From Gemmatimonadota bacterium (GTDB taxonomy: Bacteria; Gemmatimonadota; Gemmatimonadetes; Longimicrobiales; Gaopeijiaceae), in the NCBI GenBank assembly GCA_030827315.1, contig JAURER010000013.1:1-64000 (forward strand): a stretch of DNA of 64,000 nt, in the 5' to 3' direction. How positions within the stretch are numbered: the stretch's first letter is position 1; the number at the start of each line of letters is the position of its first letter. The notes beneath the pieces were generated by a model. That model had not been told where the DNA came from, did no database searches, and was given only the letters and a program-made list of their open reading frames with translations. The position numbers and the translations under genes are program-made. Shown piece after piece: positions 50,264-59,263 of this stretch.

Positions 50264-50929
50264 TCAGCCCCCGTGGCGGCGGAGCATCTCGCGCTGCATC
50301 TCCTCGCTGGCGAAGATCGCGACCTCGACACGGCGGTTCGCCTGGCGTCCCGCGTCGGTGTCGTTCGTGTCGATCGGCTCGTCTTCACCCACGCCCATGG
50401 CGGTGATCCGATCGGCCGAGAGGCCGGCCCCGACCAGGAAGTTGCGCGCCGCGTCCGCGCGCCGCTCGGAAAGCCCCTGGTTGTAGGAGGCCTCGCCCGT
50501 GGAGTCCGTGTGGCCGACCACGAGGACGTCCGTCCCCTCGTAGTCCTCGAGCGAGGCCACCAGGTCACGCAGGTTCTGCTGCGCCGCCGGCTTGAGCGTG
50601 GACTGGTTCACGTCGAAGAGGATCCCCGAGTCGAAGGTGACCTGGATCCCCTCGCCCACGCGCTCGACCCTGGCGTTCGGCAGCTTGTCCTGCAGGTCCT
50701 CGGCCTGTGCGTCCATGACCCCGCCGATGGCCGCACCCGCCGCACCCCCGATGGCCGCCCCGATGATGGCGCCCTTGGCGCTCCCCGAAGCGATGCCGCC
50801 GATGATGGCGCCGGCGCCGGCGCCCGCGAGGGCGCCGGTGCGGAGGTTGGAGGAGCAGGCCTGGAGGGTGAAGGCGAGGAGCAGCAGAATGGCCGTCCGG
50901 GCGGAGCGGCGCAGCGTGGTCGGGGTCAT
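50264..50929 (-). CDS. OmpA family lipoprotein (YiaD-like)
   Basis: A 221-residue lipoprotein: signal ending LLAFTLQAC, a glycine-zipper region (about residues 32-70, GAGAGAIIGGIASGSAKGAIIGAAIGGAAGAAIGG-type repeats), then an OmpA C-terminal peptidoglycan-binding domain (FDVNQSTLKPAA, VVGHTDSTGEASYNQGLSERRA, NRRVEVAI). It links the outer membrane to peptidoglycan. It is preceded by a 168-bp spacer that includes an AT-rich patch near 50964-50990, probably its promoter. Confidence 0.92.
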   Translation of the reverse strand: MTPTTLRRSARTAILLLLAFTLQACSSNLRTGALAGAGAGAIIGGIASGSAKGAIIGAAIGGAAGAAIGGVMDAQAEDLQDKLPNARVERVGEGIQVTFDSGILFDVNQSTLKPAAQQNLRDLVASLEDYEGTDVLVVGHTDSTGEASYNQGLSERRADAARNFLVGAGLSADRITAMGVGEDEPIDTNDTDAGRQANRRVEVAIFASEEMQREMLRRHGG

Positions 50930-51022
50930 GGGGTTGGACTCCGAGTGAGAGAGTAGAGCCGACAGTATGCTTTATGCTTTAATTGTGGTGGAGAGCCGTG
51001 TTGAGCGGTAGGCTGGCGGAAC

Positions 51023-51042
51023 GGGGAGTCCGTGGACTCCCC
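51023..51042. terminator. Terminator-like hairpin
   Basis: GGGGAGTC (51023-51030) and GACTCCCC (51035-51042) make a perfect 8-bp stem with loop CGTG, 56 bases beyond the stop of the minus-strand deacetylase gene and before the ompA promoter region. No T-run follows. Confidence 0.4.
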
Positions 51043-51097
51043 TGTCTGCGTAGGGGCGCTCGGCAGGGCGCGGGCACCGTCCGTCGCGCAAGTCGTC

Positions 51098-52018
51098 TCA
51101 GGTCAGCAGGCCACTCAGCCGAAGCGCCAGCCCCTCCAGACTCATCCCCCGGGGGACGTTGATTCTGGGTACGAGGTAGTTGCCCGAAGCACGCTCGCCA
51201 CGGCGTACGGCGAGTCCGCCATCCACGCGCAGTGCTCCCTCGAAGATCCGGGATGCGCCGTCGGCTACCGCCGTACTCCAGAGTCCGTACGGGTAGGCCA
51301 GCCAGTCGATGTAGGCGTCCGTTTCCGACACCAGCCATTCCTTAGAACGACGCATCTCGCTCTCCGCGTCGCCGCCGGCCAGCGAAGTGAGGTTGGCGTG
51401 ATGCCACGTGTGGGCGCCCAGCGTGATGCCTTCGGGAAGCGACCCGCCTGTGAGTTCCTGGCGGGTGACGGGTCGTGCATGGTCGGGCAGCTCCTGGAGC
51501 GCGATACCCTGGTCCAACGCCCAGGGAATGATCCTGGCATCGAGCCCATGGAGCTTATCCAGGGCATGGCTGCGCAGTCGCGGATCCAGCGGGGCATCCC
51601 CGGTTGGCGCCAGGCGATCCCACCAGAATCCCTCGGTCCCGAGAAGGCCGGGTGGCACGAAGACGGTTGCCGCCAGGCCACGGGCGACCAGCTCGTGCAG
51701 TCCCGCCGTCATGGTTCCCCGGTACGCGTCGTCGAAGGTGATGGCGACGTACAGACCTCGGCCGCGCGAGCTTCGCGACGCATCCAGGAGCGCGTCGAGG
51801 GGCACGACGGTCGCGTGGGCCTGGATCCAGTCGAGGTGCCGCGCGAACACGGTCTGGTCGACGTGGAGGCTCACGTCTCCCGCGGCGGGCTCCCCCGCCG
51901 GCACGATGTTGTGATAGGCCAGCACGGCGGCTCGAGGTGCGGTGCGGTGCCCTGCGACGGCAGCGGCTCCCCCACGCGTGAGGAGGATCTCCGCCGCTCG
52001 CTTCCAGCCCGTGGCCAT
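51098..52018 (-). CDS. Polysaccharide deacetylase family protein
   Basis: A 306-residue NodB-homology (CE4) hydrolase. The metal-site motif 1 is TFDDAY, motif 2 is HTWHHANL, and DWLAYPYG resembles motif 3. No clear signal peptide is present, so it is likely cytoplasmic or membrane-associated. Its start overlaps the stop of the glycosyltransferase at 52018-53142 (TGATG), so the pair is co-translated and probably modifies a cell-surface glycan. Confidence 0.86.
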   Translation of the reverse strand: MATGWKRAAEILLTRGGAAAVAGHRTAPRAAVLAYHNIVPAGEPAAGDVSLHVDQTVFARHLDWIQAHATVVPLDALLDASRSSRGRGLYVAITFDDAYRGTMTAGLHELVARGLAATVFVPPGLLGTEGFWWDRLAPTGDAPLDPRLRSHALDKLHGLDARIIPWALDQGIALQELPDHARPVTRQELTGGSLPEGITLGAHTWHHANLTSLAGGDAESEMRRSKEWLVSETDAYIDWLAYPYGLWSTAVADGASRIFEGALRVDGGLAVRRGERASGNYLVPRINVPRGMSLEGLALRLSGLLT

Positions 52019-53142
52019 CAGAAGAGGAGCTCCTCGTAGAGCGCTTCGTAGCGATCGAGCATCCGGTCGATGGAGTAATGCCGGCGGGCATGGTCGCGCG
52101 CTTTCTCTCCTAGCACCTTCCTGAGCTCAGGGTCAGTGCCCAGGCGGTTCATGGCGGCGGCGAGTGCCTGGGGTTTGCCCGGTGGTACGAGAAGCGCGGC
52201 GCCGGAGGGACCCACGATGTTCTCGGGACCTCCGCTGAGCGTCAGCGCGCATGCCCGGCCGGCCGCCATGGCCTGCACCGTCACGAGAGAGAATCCCTCG
52301 TCGCTGGACGACAGGACGAATACGTCGAGATCGTTCAGAAAGCGCGGTATGTCTTCACGGAACCCGAGGAAGTGAACCCGCTCATCGACCTGCAGCGTGG
52401 CGGCCAGGCGCTCGAGCGCACGGAAGGCCTCCCAGTCCGGACCATAATGCCCGGCGATGACCAGATGGGGAGCCGAGTTGCCGGCGTCGACCCGGGCGAA
52501 CGCACGAAGCATGTTCGCGTAGTCCTTCGAGGGCCGCACGTTGCCCACCGCGCCGAACAACAGCGTTTCGGAACCGAGACGGAGCTCGTCGCGAAGACCG
52601 GCCGTCTCGGTGCCATGGAAACGGTCCGCTCGAATGCCGTTCTCGATGACCCGTGCCCTGGCGTCTACGTCCCCTGTAGACACGAAGTGATCTCGTAACG
52701 AAGCAGACACGCACACGACGCGGTTAGAGGCCCGTCGCAGGACGCGTGTTTTCAGGGCGCGAAATCTGGCAGTTGGAGGGATGTCCGGACGACCGTGCAG
52801 CGTGCACACGAGCGGGGTCTGCGTCCCCAGGCACGCCAGGGTGCCATAAAGGCCCGACCCGAGAAGGTGCGCATGCACGATGTCGACGTGCTGCGAGCGC
52901 AGCAGGCGGCGAAGCGAGCGAATGTAGGGCCAATCGAAGGAACCCTGATTTGCAAGCAAAATGGGGTTCAGGCCGGTCTTCTTCAGCGCGCCATCCAGCC
53001 AGTCGACTTCCGGGATCACGGGGGTTGGCGTCCACCCTCGCTGGGCCATCCCCACGGCGAGCTCGAGAAAGACCGTCTCGGCCCCACCGGGTCCCCCGGT
53101 GTCGATCAAATGGAGGATTCGGCCTCTCGGCATACCCGACAT
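52018..53142 (-). CDS. Glycosyltransferase family 4
   Basis: A 374-residue GT-B glycosyltransferase. The N-terminal domain begins RILHLIDTGGPGGAETV, and the nucleotide-sugar site is SSSDEGFSLVTVQAMAAGRACA (E-x7-E). ATG 53142 is preceded by GGAAG and is preferred; Met at 53133 is an alternative. It is divergent from the second GT4 gene, 45 bp away, and co-translated with the deacetylase gene downstream. The acceptor and sugar are unknown. Confidence 0.86.
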   Translation of the reverse strand: MSGMPRGRILHLIDTGGPGGAETVFLELAVGMAQRGWTPTPVIPEVDWLDGALKKTGLNPILLANQGSFDWPYIRSLRRLLRSQHVDIVHAHLLGSGLYGTLACLGTQTPLVCTLHGRPDIPPTARFRALKTRVLRRASNRVVCVSASLRDHFVSTGDVDARARVIENGIRADRFHGTETAGLRDELRLGSETLLFGAVGNVRPSKDYANMLRAFARVDAGNSAPHLVIAGHYGPDWEAFRALERLAATLQVDERVHFLGFREDIPRFLNDLDVFVLSSSDEGFSLVTVQAMAAGRACALTLSGGPENIVGPSGAALLVPPGKPQALAAAMNRLGTDPELRKVLGEKARDHARRHYSIDRMLDRYEALYEELLF

Positions 53143-53187
53143 ATCTTCCAGAGATGAATTCCGCGCCTGCCCTGATAGTCTAATTCG

Positions 53188-54330
53188 ATGGAGCCGCGAC
53201 CGCCTTCGGTTTCCGTTATCCATGTGCTCGCGCCCGCGCGTTTCGGGGGCCTCGAGAGCGTGATCGCGACGCTGTGCAGCGCGCAGCGGAGCGCAGGCGA
53301 TTCCGTTCTCGTGGTGCCGGTACTGGAGCCGGACGATGCGCGCGGGCATCCTCTGGTCGAGAAGCTGTCCTCGGAGGGCATCGACGTCATGCCGGTCGTC
53401 GTCACGGGCCGGGACTACCGCGGTGAGCGTGCCGCCCTTCGTCGTCTTCTGGTCGATCGAAGGCCGGACGTCGTGCACACGCACGGCTACCGTCCCGATG
53501 TCATCGACGCACCCGTCGCTCGTGGGCTCGGCATCCCTACGGTGACGACCGTTCACGGCTTTACCCGAGGTGGCTTCGGTGGCCGCGGCTGGAAGGGACG
53601 GTTTTACGAGTGGCTCCAGATCCGGAGCTTCCGGAGGTTCGATGCCGTCGTGGTGGTGTCCGAGCGGCTTCGCGGGGAGCTCGCGGGTGAAGGGGTCCGT
53701 GAGGATCGCCTTCATGTCCTCCGGAATGCGTGGGACGCGGGCGCGGATGCGCTCCCGGACCGTGCCGAGGCCCGGGCTCGCCTCGGCGTCGGTGCGCAGA
53801 GCCCCGCCGTGGCATGGGTGGGTCGCCTCTCCTCGGAAAAAGCCCCCGACCTCTTCGTGCGGGCTGCCCGGGCAGTGACAGGGGAGGCCGAATACCACGT
53901 CCTCGGGACCGGGCCCATGCTTTCGGACTGTCGGGAGCTGGCCGAGCGTCTCTCGGTGGGCGAGCAATTCACGTGGCATGGCCCGGTGCCGGAAGCCGGA
54001 CGATGGCTCTCGGCCTTCGACGCGCTGGTGATCAGCTCCTGGACCGAAGGCACGCCCATGGTCCTGCTCGAGGCGATGGCGGCGGGCGTGCCCGTGGTGA
54101 CGACCGCCGTGGGCGGGATCCCGGACGTCGTGTCTCCGGCAGAGGCGATTCTGTGCGAGGCCGGCGACGTGCCCTGCCTTGCTGAGGGCATCGACGCAAT
54201 TCTCGCCGACCCGGCCGCGGCCCGGGTGCGGGCGGCCGCGGCGCGGCGTCGCCTCGAGGCCGAGTTCGCCGTCGAGCCGTGGGCTCGGCGGTACAGGGAC
54301 CTCTACCTCTCCCTCCGCACCGATCGATGA
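53188..54330 (+). CDS. Glycosyltransferase family 4
   Basis: A 380-residue GT-B glycosyltransferase, with SVIHVLAPARFGGLESVIATL at the N terminus, HTHGYRPDVID, and the donor motif SSWTEGTPMVLLEAMAAGVPVV. BshA of bacillithiol synthesis is in the same family, but the neighbours here are polysaccharide genes and no BshB or BshC is present. Its stop overlaps the next glycosyltransferase gene as ATGA. Confidence 0.87.
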   Translation: MEPRPPSVSVIHVLAPARFGGLESVIATLCSAQRSAGDSVLVVPVLEPDDARGHPLVEKLSSEGIDVMPVVVTGRDYRGERAALRRLLVDRRPDVVHTHGYRPDVIDAPVARGLGIPTVTTVHGFTRGGFGGRGWKGRFYEWLQIRSFRRFDAVVVVSERLRGELAGEGVREDRLHVLRNAWDAGADALPDRAEARARLGVGAQSPAVAWVGRLSSEKAPDLFVRAARAVTGEAEYHVLGTGPMLSDCRELAERLSVGEQFTWHGPVPEAGRWLSAFDALVISSWTEGTPMVLLEAMAAGVPVVTTAVGGIPDVVSPAEAILCEAGDVPCLAEGIDAILADPAAARVRAAAARRRLEAEFAVEPWARRYRDLYLSLRTDR

Positions 54331-55511
54331 TCGATTTCATCTCCGTCTGGACGCTGGCCGCGAGCCTCGGCCTGTTCGGCTACACGTACTTCGGCTACCC
54401 GGGCCTGCTGTGGCTCATCGGCCGGATCGCCGCGAAGCCGATCCCGACGGGGGGTGATGAAGACGGTCTCTGGCCCACGGTCTCCATCTCGGTGCCGGCG
54501 TACAACGAGGAGGCCCAGATCGAGGATCTCATCAAGAGCCTTCTCGCCCTCGACTATCCGAGGGACCGGCTTCAGATCGTCGTCACGTCGGACGGCTCCT
54601 CGGACGGCACGGAAGGGATCGTCGAACGCTACGCGGGTCAGGGCGTCGAACTGTTGCGAACGCCGGAACGGGGTGGCAAGACCAGGGCCGAGAACTTCGC
54701 GGCGCGGCATCTCACCGGTGACATCATCGTGAACACCGACGCCTCCATCCGCATCGCGCCGGACGCCCTCAAACCGCTGCTCGCGGTCTTTCGAGATCCG
54801 GAGATCGGGTGCGCGTCGGGTCGGGACGTGAGCGTGAGCTCGGAGGCGGACACGGCGAACGCCGGCGAATCCGGGTACGTCGGCTACGAGATGGCGGTGC
54901 GCGACCTCGAGACGCAGGTCGCGGGCATCGTGGGCGCCTCGGGGTGCTTCTACGCCATCCGCGCGGAGCTTCACCGCCTGCCGCTTCCCGAGTCGCTCTC
55001 CCGGGACTTTGCGGCGGCGCTCAACACCCGCGAGCAGGGGTACCGCCCGGTCTCCGTAGCGGAGGCGGTCTGCTATGTCCCGCGGACGACGTCGCTTCGC
55101 AAGGAGTACCGGCGGAAGGTCCGGACGATCACCCGTGGCATGCAGACCCTCTGGTACAAGCGCCACATGATGAATCCCTTCCGTTTTGGGTGGTTCGCCT
55201 GGATGCTGGTGAGCCACAAGGTTTGCCGCTGGGCCCTGCCGTGGGCGGTCGTGGCGGCGGGGCTCGCCATGGTCGCGCTGGCCACCGGGTCCGCGGTGGC
55301 GGCTGCGGTGGTGGCCGTCGGCCTGATCGGTCTCGTCCTCGCGGCCGTGGGGTGGATGCGGGCCGAGGCGGAGTCCGTGCCGAAGCTCTTTTCGGTGCCG
55401 GCCTACCTCGTGGCCGGGAACCTCGCGGCCGCGCATGCGTTCGTTCGTGCCGTGACGGGTGCGCGCGACGCGCTCTGGGAGCCGACGCGTCGTGAGGTGG
55501 TGAAAGCCTGA
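54327..55511 (+). CDS. Membrane glycosyltransferase family 2
   Basis: A 394-residue inverting glycosyltransferase. One hydrophobic helix at the N terminus (about residues 10-35), a GT2 core with SVPAYNEEAQIEDLI, NTDASIRIAP (DxD), and then two or three membrane helices in the C-terminal 130 residues. RTTSLRKEYRRKVRTITRGMQTLW is the processive-like acceptor region. Co-translated with the upstream GT4, it likely acts in synthesis of a surface or capsular sugar chain. It is convergent with the TIGR03545 gene, 19 bp apart. Confidence 0.87.
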   Translation: MIDFISVWTLAASLGLFGYTYFGYPGLLWLIGRIAAKPIPTGGDEDGLWPTVSISVPAYNEEAQIEDLIKSLLALDYPRDRLQIVVTSDGSSDGTEGIVERYAGQGVELLRTPERGGKTRAENFAARHLTGDIIVNTDASIRIAPDALKPLLAVFRDPEIGCASGRDVSVSSEADTANAGESGYVGYEMAVRDLETQVAGIVGASGCFYAIRAELHRLPLPESLSRDFAAALNTREQGYRPVSVAEAVCYVPRTTSLRKEYRRKVRTITRGMQTLWYKRHMMNPFRFGWFAWMLVSHKVCRWALPWAVVAAGLAMVALATGSAVAAAVVAVGLIGLVLAAVGWMRAEAESVPKLFSVPAYLVAGNLAAAHAFVRAVTGARDALWEPTRREVVKA

Positions 55512-55530
55512 AGCCCGAGTGGGCAGGCGG

Positions 55531-57501
55531 TCAGTTCCCGTCCCGCCCCACCAGGCGCTCGACTTCGGCCTCGAGCCTGCCCCTCAGCTCTTCGACTTCC
55601 GCCAGCTGCGCCGCGACCCGCTCGCCCACCTCGGACGTGAGCGCGTCCACCCGGGCGCGGGCATCCTGGACCACGGGCTGGATGTACCCGTTCACCTCGG
55701 CCCGCACTCTGGACTCGGCGGCTTCGATCTCGGCGCCCACCTCGCGCCGCAGTGATGCAGCGACGGCATCCCCGAGGTTCGAGGAGATGTCCAGCGAGGG
55801 ATCCGCGAGGGTTCCCGTGAGGCCCATGTCGAGTTCGATGCGCTCCATCCCGGCGATGGTCCGTCGCACCAGATCGCGCACCCACGCCTCCGAGCCGACT
55901 TCCCCCTGAATGCGACCCAGGGCGGCCTGGGCACGACCGGCGTCCGCGAGGTCCCGGAGGCTCTGGCCGAGGTCGCCCGGCTGGGCGGGTGCTGCCGGCG
56001 CGTCGGCCGTGATTGCCGGCTCACCGCTCTGAACACCCGGACGCGCGTCCTCCCAGAGAACGCTCTCCGATACCCAGCGCATTCTGGCCTCGATCCGCTC
56101 GCCCTCGCGCCGCAACATGAAGGTGTTTTCTCCGACGCCGAGGTCGAGCACGCCCCCGAAGGCATCGATCTCCACTCTGGGAAGGTCGAAGCCGGACACG
56201 TGGAGGGAGACGGAGTCACGGAGAACGGCGCCGGTGTGGTCGAGCACGGCGGCGAGGGAGAGGCCCGACAGCCCCCGGGCGCCGTCTGCCCGTCGGAGCG
56301 TGATCTCCACGGGGCGCCCGAGGAGCGCCGGAGCCGACGTGAGGTTCACGAGCCGGGCCGTGTACGAGCCGGCGAACGCGCCGTCGCCCGCGAGCGCCAT
56401 GCCCAGATCGGCCTCCTGGAGCCAGAAGGCCGGGTACTCCGCCCCCTGGCGGAAGTCGTAGGTGGTGCCCGAAGCGCGCGCGCGCGACGGTCCCGGCCGA
56501 TTGCGGGGATCGAGGCCGGGGGGCAGGAAGCGCTCCGCGGAGTGCGCCCAGTAGAGCACGGGCTTGAGCCACGAGAGTGCGGTCCCGCCGAAGAGTGCGG
56601 GAGAGATGGTGGGAGCATCGATCGACGGGATCTCCAGAAGGCCACGCGCGTACGCCACGTCCTGCGCCCGCAGATCCGCGATCAGCTCGCCGTCCACCGA
56701 CAGGCTGGATAGGCCGGCGTGGACCGCGTCGTTGAGCGCCGCGATGTCCGACTGGAGGCGGGTCACGCCCCCAAGCGAGCGTCGACCGTCCTGGATCAGC
56801 TGCGGTACCTGCAGAGCGTTGAGCGGCGTGAGGCGGAAGTTCTCGAGCCGCTGCACCACCGCCTCGATCGAGTCGATCCGGGGACGGGGATCGAGGGCCC
56901 GGACCTGCGACTCCCAGTCGGTGCGGAGGGAGTCGGCGCGGTGCACGAGGCCGCGGGCGTATCGAACCGTCGCCAGGCTGTCGGCATGGATGGCCTCGGT
57001 ACGCACGACGTCCCCGAGGCCCTGGAGGCTCAACTCCGGAATCTGCAAGGAGTTCGCCCACGCGTCGATGTCCTGGAAGAGCGTGCGGGCTTCGGGGTCC
57101 AGGTTCTCGACGGCGCCGGAGGTCTCGCGGTCGGTGTTGAAGCGCACGCCCGTCACCACCAGCCGTTCCACCACGACCTTCTTCTCGAGGAGGGGTTCGA
57201 GCATGAGGTCCCCGAAGATCTCTTCCGCCTCGAACAGATTCTTCATCGGCGCGTTCGGGTTGGTGACCTGAAGCCCGTTCAGGCGGATGCTCCCCTCCGA
57301 AGGGCGCACGTGCGCCGACTCGATCTCGACGAGTGCGCCCACCAGCGCCGTGCCCGTCTTCTCGAAGCCACGCTCCACGAGCGTGTCGGCGTACAGCCAC
57401 CACCCGATCGCCACCAGCACGAGGAGCCCCGCGAAGACGGCGAGGCCCGGAGGGCGCAGGATCCTGCTCTTCGGCTTCGGTCCAACCGCTGGGTCGGTCA
57501 T
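55531..57501 (-). CDS. TIGR03545 family protein
   Basis: A 656-residue protein with one N-terminal membrane helix (about residues 18-38), an AsmA-like beginning ([24 protein letters not shown]), long mixed regions, and a C-terminal coiled coil ([19 protein letters not shown]). It matches the TIGR03545 family, which always lies next to a TIGR03546 gene, as here, with a TGATG overlap. The function of the pair is not established. An AsmA-like fold suggests an envelope lipid or protein role. Confidence 0.85.
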   Translation of the reverse strand: MTDPAVGPKPKSRILRPPGLAVFAGLLVLVAIGWWLYADTLVERGFEKTGTALVGALVEIESAHVRPSEGSIRLNGLQVTNPNAPMKNLFEAEEIFGDLMLEPLLEKKVVVERLVVTGVRFNTDRETSGAVENLDPEARTLFQDIDAWANSLQIPELSLQGLGDVVRTEAIHADSLATVRYARGLVHRADSLRTDWESQVRALDPRPRIDSIEAVVQRLENFRLTPLNALQVPQLIQDGRRSLGGVTRLQSDIAALNDAVHAGLSSLSVDGELIADLRAQDVAYARGLLEIPSIDAPTISPALFGGTALSWLKPVLYWAHSAERFLPPGLDPRNRPGPSRARASGTTYDFRQGAEYPAFWLQEADLGMALAGDGAFAGSYTARLVNLTSAPALLGRPVEITLRRADGARGLSGLSLAAVLDHTGAVLRDSVSLHVSGFDLPRVEIDAFGGVLDLGVGENTFMLRREGERIEARMRWVSESVLWEDARPGVQSGEPAITADAPAAPAQPGDLGQSLRDLADAGRAQAALGRIQGEVGSEAWVRDLVRRTIAGMERIELDMGLTGTLADPSLDISSNLGDAVAASLRREVGAEIEAAESRVRAEVNGYIQPVVQDARARVDALTSEVGERVAAQLAEVEELRGRLEAEVERLVGRDGN

Positions 57502-58025
57502 CAGACCCTCGGCCGGAAGAGGCGGTACACACTGTAGAGCTTCGACGCGCGGAGCGCCTTGAACACCCTCGCGTCCCTGTACTTCGCGTAGAGGGTTCGG
57601 CGGTACCGGTCGACGCCGAGGCGGGCGAGGAAGAAGATCGGAATCGCGCCGACGAGCCAGGACGCGACGCTCCCGACGACGATCGTGTTCGTCGGATTCC
57701 CGAGGGCGAGGATCGGCGTGTTGTAGAGCCAGACCCAGAGCGGCAGCAGGGCGGACGTGTCGGCGCGCAGTCCGGTGCCGACGGCGTCGAAGAGGGGATC
57801 GAGCGCGAAACCGACAGGCGTGAAGATCAGCATGCCCAGCATCGACCCGGGCACCGAGACCCGGAAGAAGAGGATCACGCCCGCGATCAGCAGGTTGTGC
57901 AGGCTCATGAGGGGCGTGAGGCCGAGACATGCCCCGAACGCGATGCCGGCGGCCACCTGTCCGGGCGTGCCTTCCGAGTTCAGGGCTTTCGCGAGGCTCT
58001 GAACGAGCTTGACGATCCAGTACAC
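57501..58025 (-). CDS. TIGR03546 family membrane protein
   Basis: A 174-residue protein with about four membrane segments ([45 protein letters not shown], and two more). It is the partner of the TIGR03545 protein. It has the DUF2062-like GxxxGxxxG feature near its start ([17 protein letters not shown]). It precedes TIGR03545 by a 1-base overlap. Confidence 0.87.
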   Translation of the reverse strand: MYWIVKLVQSLAKALNSEGTPGQVAAGIAFGACLGLTPLMSLHNLLIAGVILFFRVSVPGSMLGMLIFTPVGFALDPLFDAVGTGLRADTSALLPLWVWLYNTPILALGNPTNTIVVGSVASWLVGAIPIFFLARLGVDRYRRTLYAKYRDARVFKALRASKLYSVYRLFRPRV

Positions 58026-58109
58026 GACGCGTCGGGCTCCGGGCTACGTTCGTTGCGGCTCTCTCTGGAAGCTAATGGGAGCCGCTTTGGTGCAGCCAGC
58101 GGGCGGACA

Positions 58110-59261
58110 CTACCGCCCCGGAAACGCCTCCCTCACCCCCGCCCACACCGCCTCGTCCCCGTACGCGAGCGGAAAGAGCGCGATTCCGCCGAGCCCCCGG
58201 CTGCGCACGAAGTCGTACTTGCGCCGCAGGCTTTCCGGGTCGTCGTACCACCCCTGGACCCAGCCTTCCCGCGTTTCGAGCGCGTACCAGGGGACGCCGC
58301 TCTCGGGGTCACGCCGCGCCCCGGCCTGGGCGGCCCGGGCCCGGGCGCGGGGTTCGTCCGGAAGTACGTCGTCGGCTGCCGTGTAGGGAATCGTGCGGCC
58401 CATCCCGCGCACCGCCGCGCCCATCTCCGAGGACTCGACCGGCCACTCGTATCCGTAGAGGGGCACCCCCATGACGATCTTCTTCCGGGGGACGCCGAAC
58501 GACTCGAAGCGGTCCACGACGTAGTCCCAGTTGAGGCGGCCCCACCCCTCGGTCGCGCCGAGCGGTCCCGCGGTCTCGCTGCCCATGCTGAAGTAGTCGT
58601 AGCCCTGCACGACCAGGTAGTCAGCGAGGACACCGAGGGTCCGCTCGTTGTAGGCGTCGTCGTCGTCGAACGCGAGCGCGAACACGGAGAGGGATTTGCC
58701 GGGGTACCGCGCCCGAAGGCGCTCGGCGAGCAGGGCCACGAAGGCCGTGAACCCATCGCGCGCGTCCATCGACACGGGCTGGAAGACCTCGAAGTCGAGG
58801 TGGATGCCGGCCAGCTGGGGGCGGGCCGACAGGAGGCCGAGCGACGACTCGACGAGCCGGTCGATGCGTCCCGCGTCCGTGAAGACGGCCTCGAACGCGT
58901 CGGGGTCGTGCATGGAGACGGTAGGGATCACCCGCACGCCCTCCTCGAGCGCCCGGTCGACCATGGGTTCCCACGCCATCGGCCACCCGTTCAGGTCGGC
59001 CAGGGTCCCGTCCGCGCCGGCCTCGGCTTCGAAAAAGAAGAGTTCGTCGAGGATGTCGAGCGGGTACCCGGTCCAGCTCGTCCCTGCCCAGTAGGGATGG
59101 TATCCGGTGACGAAGAAATCACCCGCCGATGCCGGCGTGATGGGCGACGGTGGCCCGCCGCCGGCGGCGCATGCGGACGACAGGGCCGCGCAGGCGGCGA
59201 GCAGCAGTCCCCTCGACGGGCCGGCCGGAATCGAGCCCGCCCTGCGGGACCCGGCGCGCAC
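58110..59261 (-). CDS. Glycoside hydrolase family 18-like lipoprotein
   Basis: A 383-residue protein with a lipoprotein signal (LSSAC near residue 30) and a GH18-like barrel whose catalytic motif is AGIHLDFEVF, ending D-x-E, and a substrate region VVQGYDYFSMGSETAG. VPRKKIVMGVPLYGYEW is typical of chitinase-like folds. GTG 59261 begins 2 bases after the stop of the neighbouring deacetylase-like gene. In PNAG systems PgaB carries a deacetylase and a C-terminal hydrolase-like domain, so this may supply the latter as a separate protein. Hydrolytic activity on PNAG-like polymer is inferred. Confidence 0.78.
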   Translation of the reverse strand: MRAGSRRAGSIPAGPSRGLLLAACAALSSACAAGGGPPSPITPASAGDFFVTGYHPYWAGTSWTGYPLDILDELFFFEAEAGADGTLADLNGWPMAWEPMVDRALEEGVRVIPTVSMHDPDAFEAVFTDAGRIDRLVESSLGLLSARPQLAGIHLDFEVFQPVSMDARDGFTAFVALLAERLRARYPGKSLSVFALAFDDDDAYNERTLGVLADYLVVQGYDYFSMGSETAGPLGATEGWGRLNWDYVVDRFESFGVPRKKIVMGVPLYGYEWPVESSEMGAAVRGMGRTIPYTAADDVLPDEPRARARAAQAGARRDPESGVPWYALETREGWVQGWYDDPESLRRKYDFVRSRGLGGIALFPLAYGDEAVWAGVREAFPGR

Positions 59262-59263
59262 GG

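Noticed and set aside
53188-54330. BshA of bacillithiol biosynthesis
   Set aside because: It is GT4 like BshA, but its context is polysaccharide synthesis, and neither BshB nor BshC is present.
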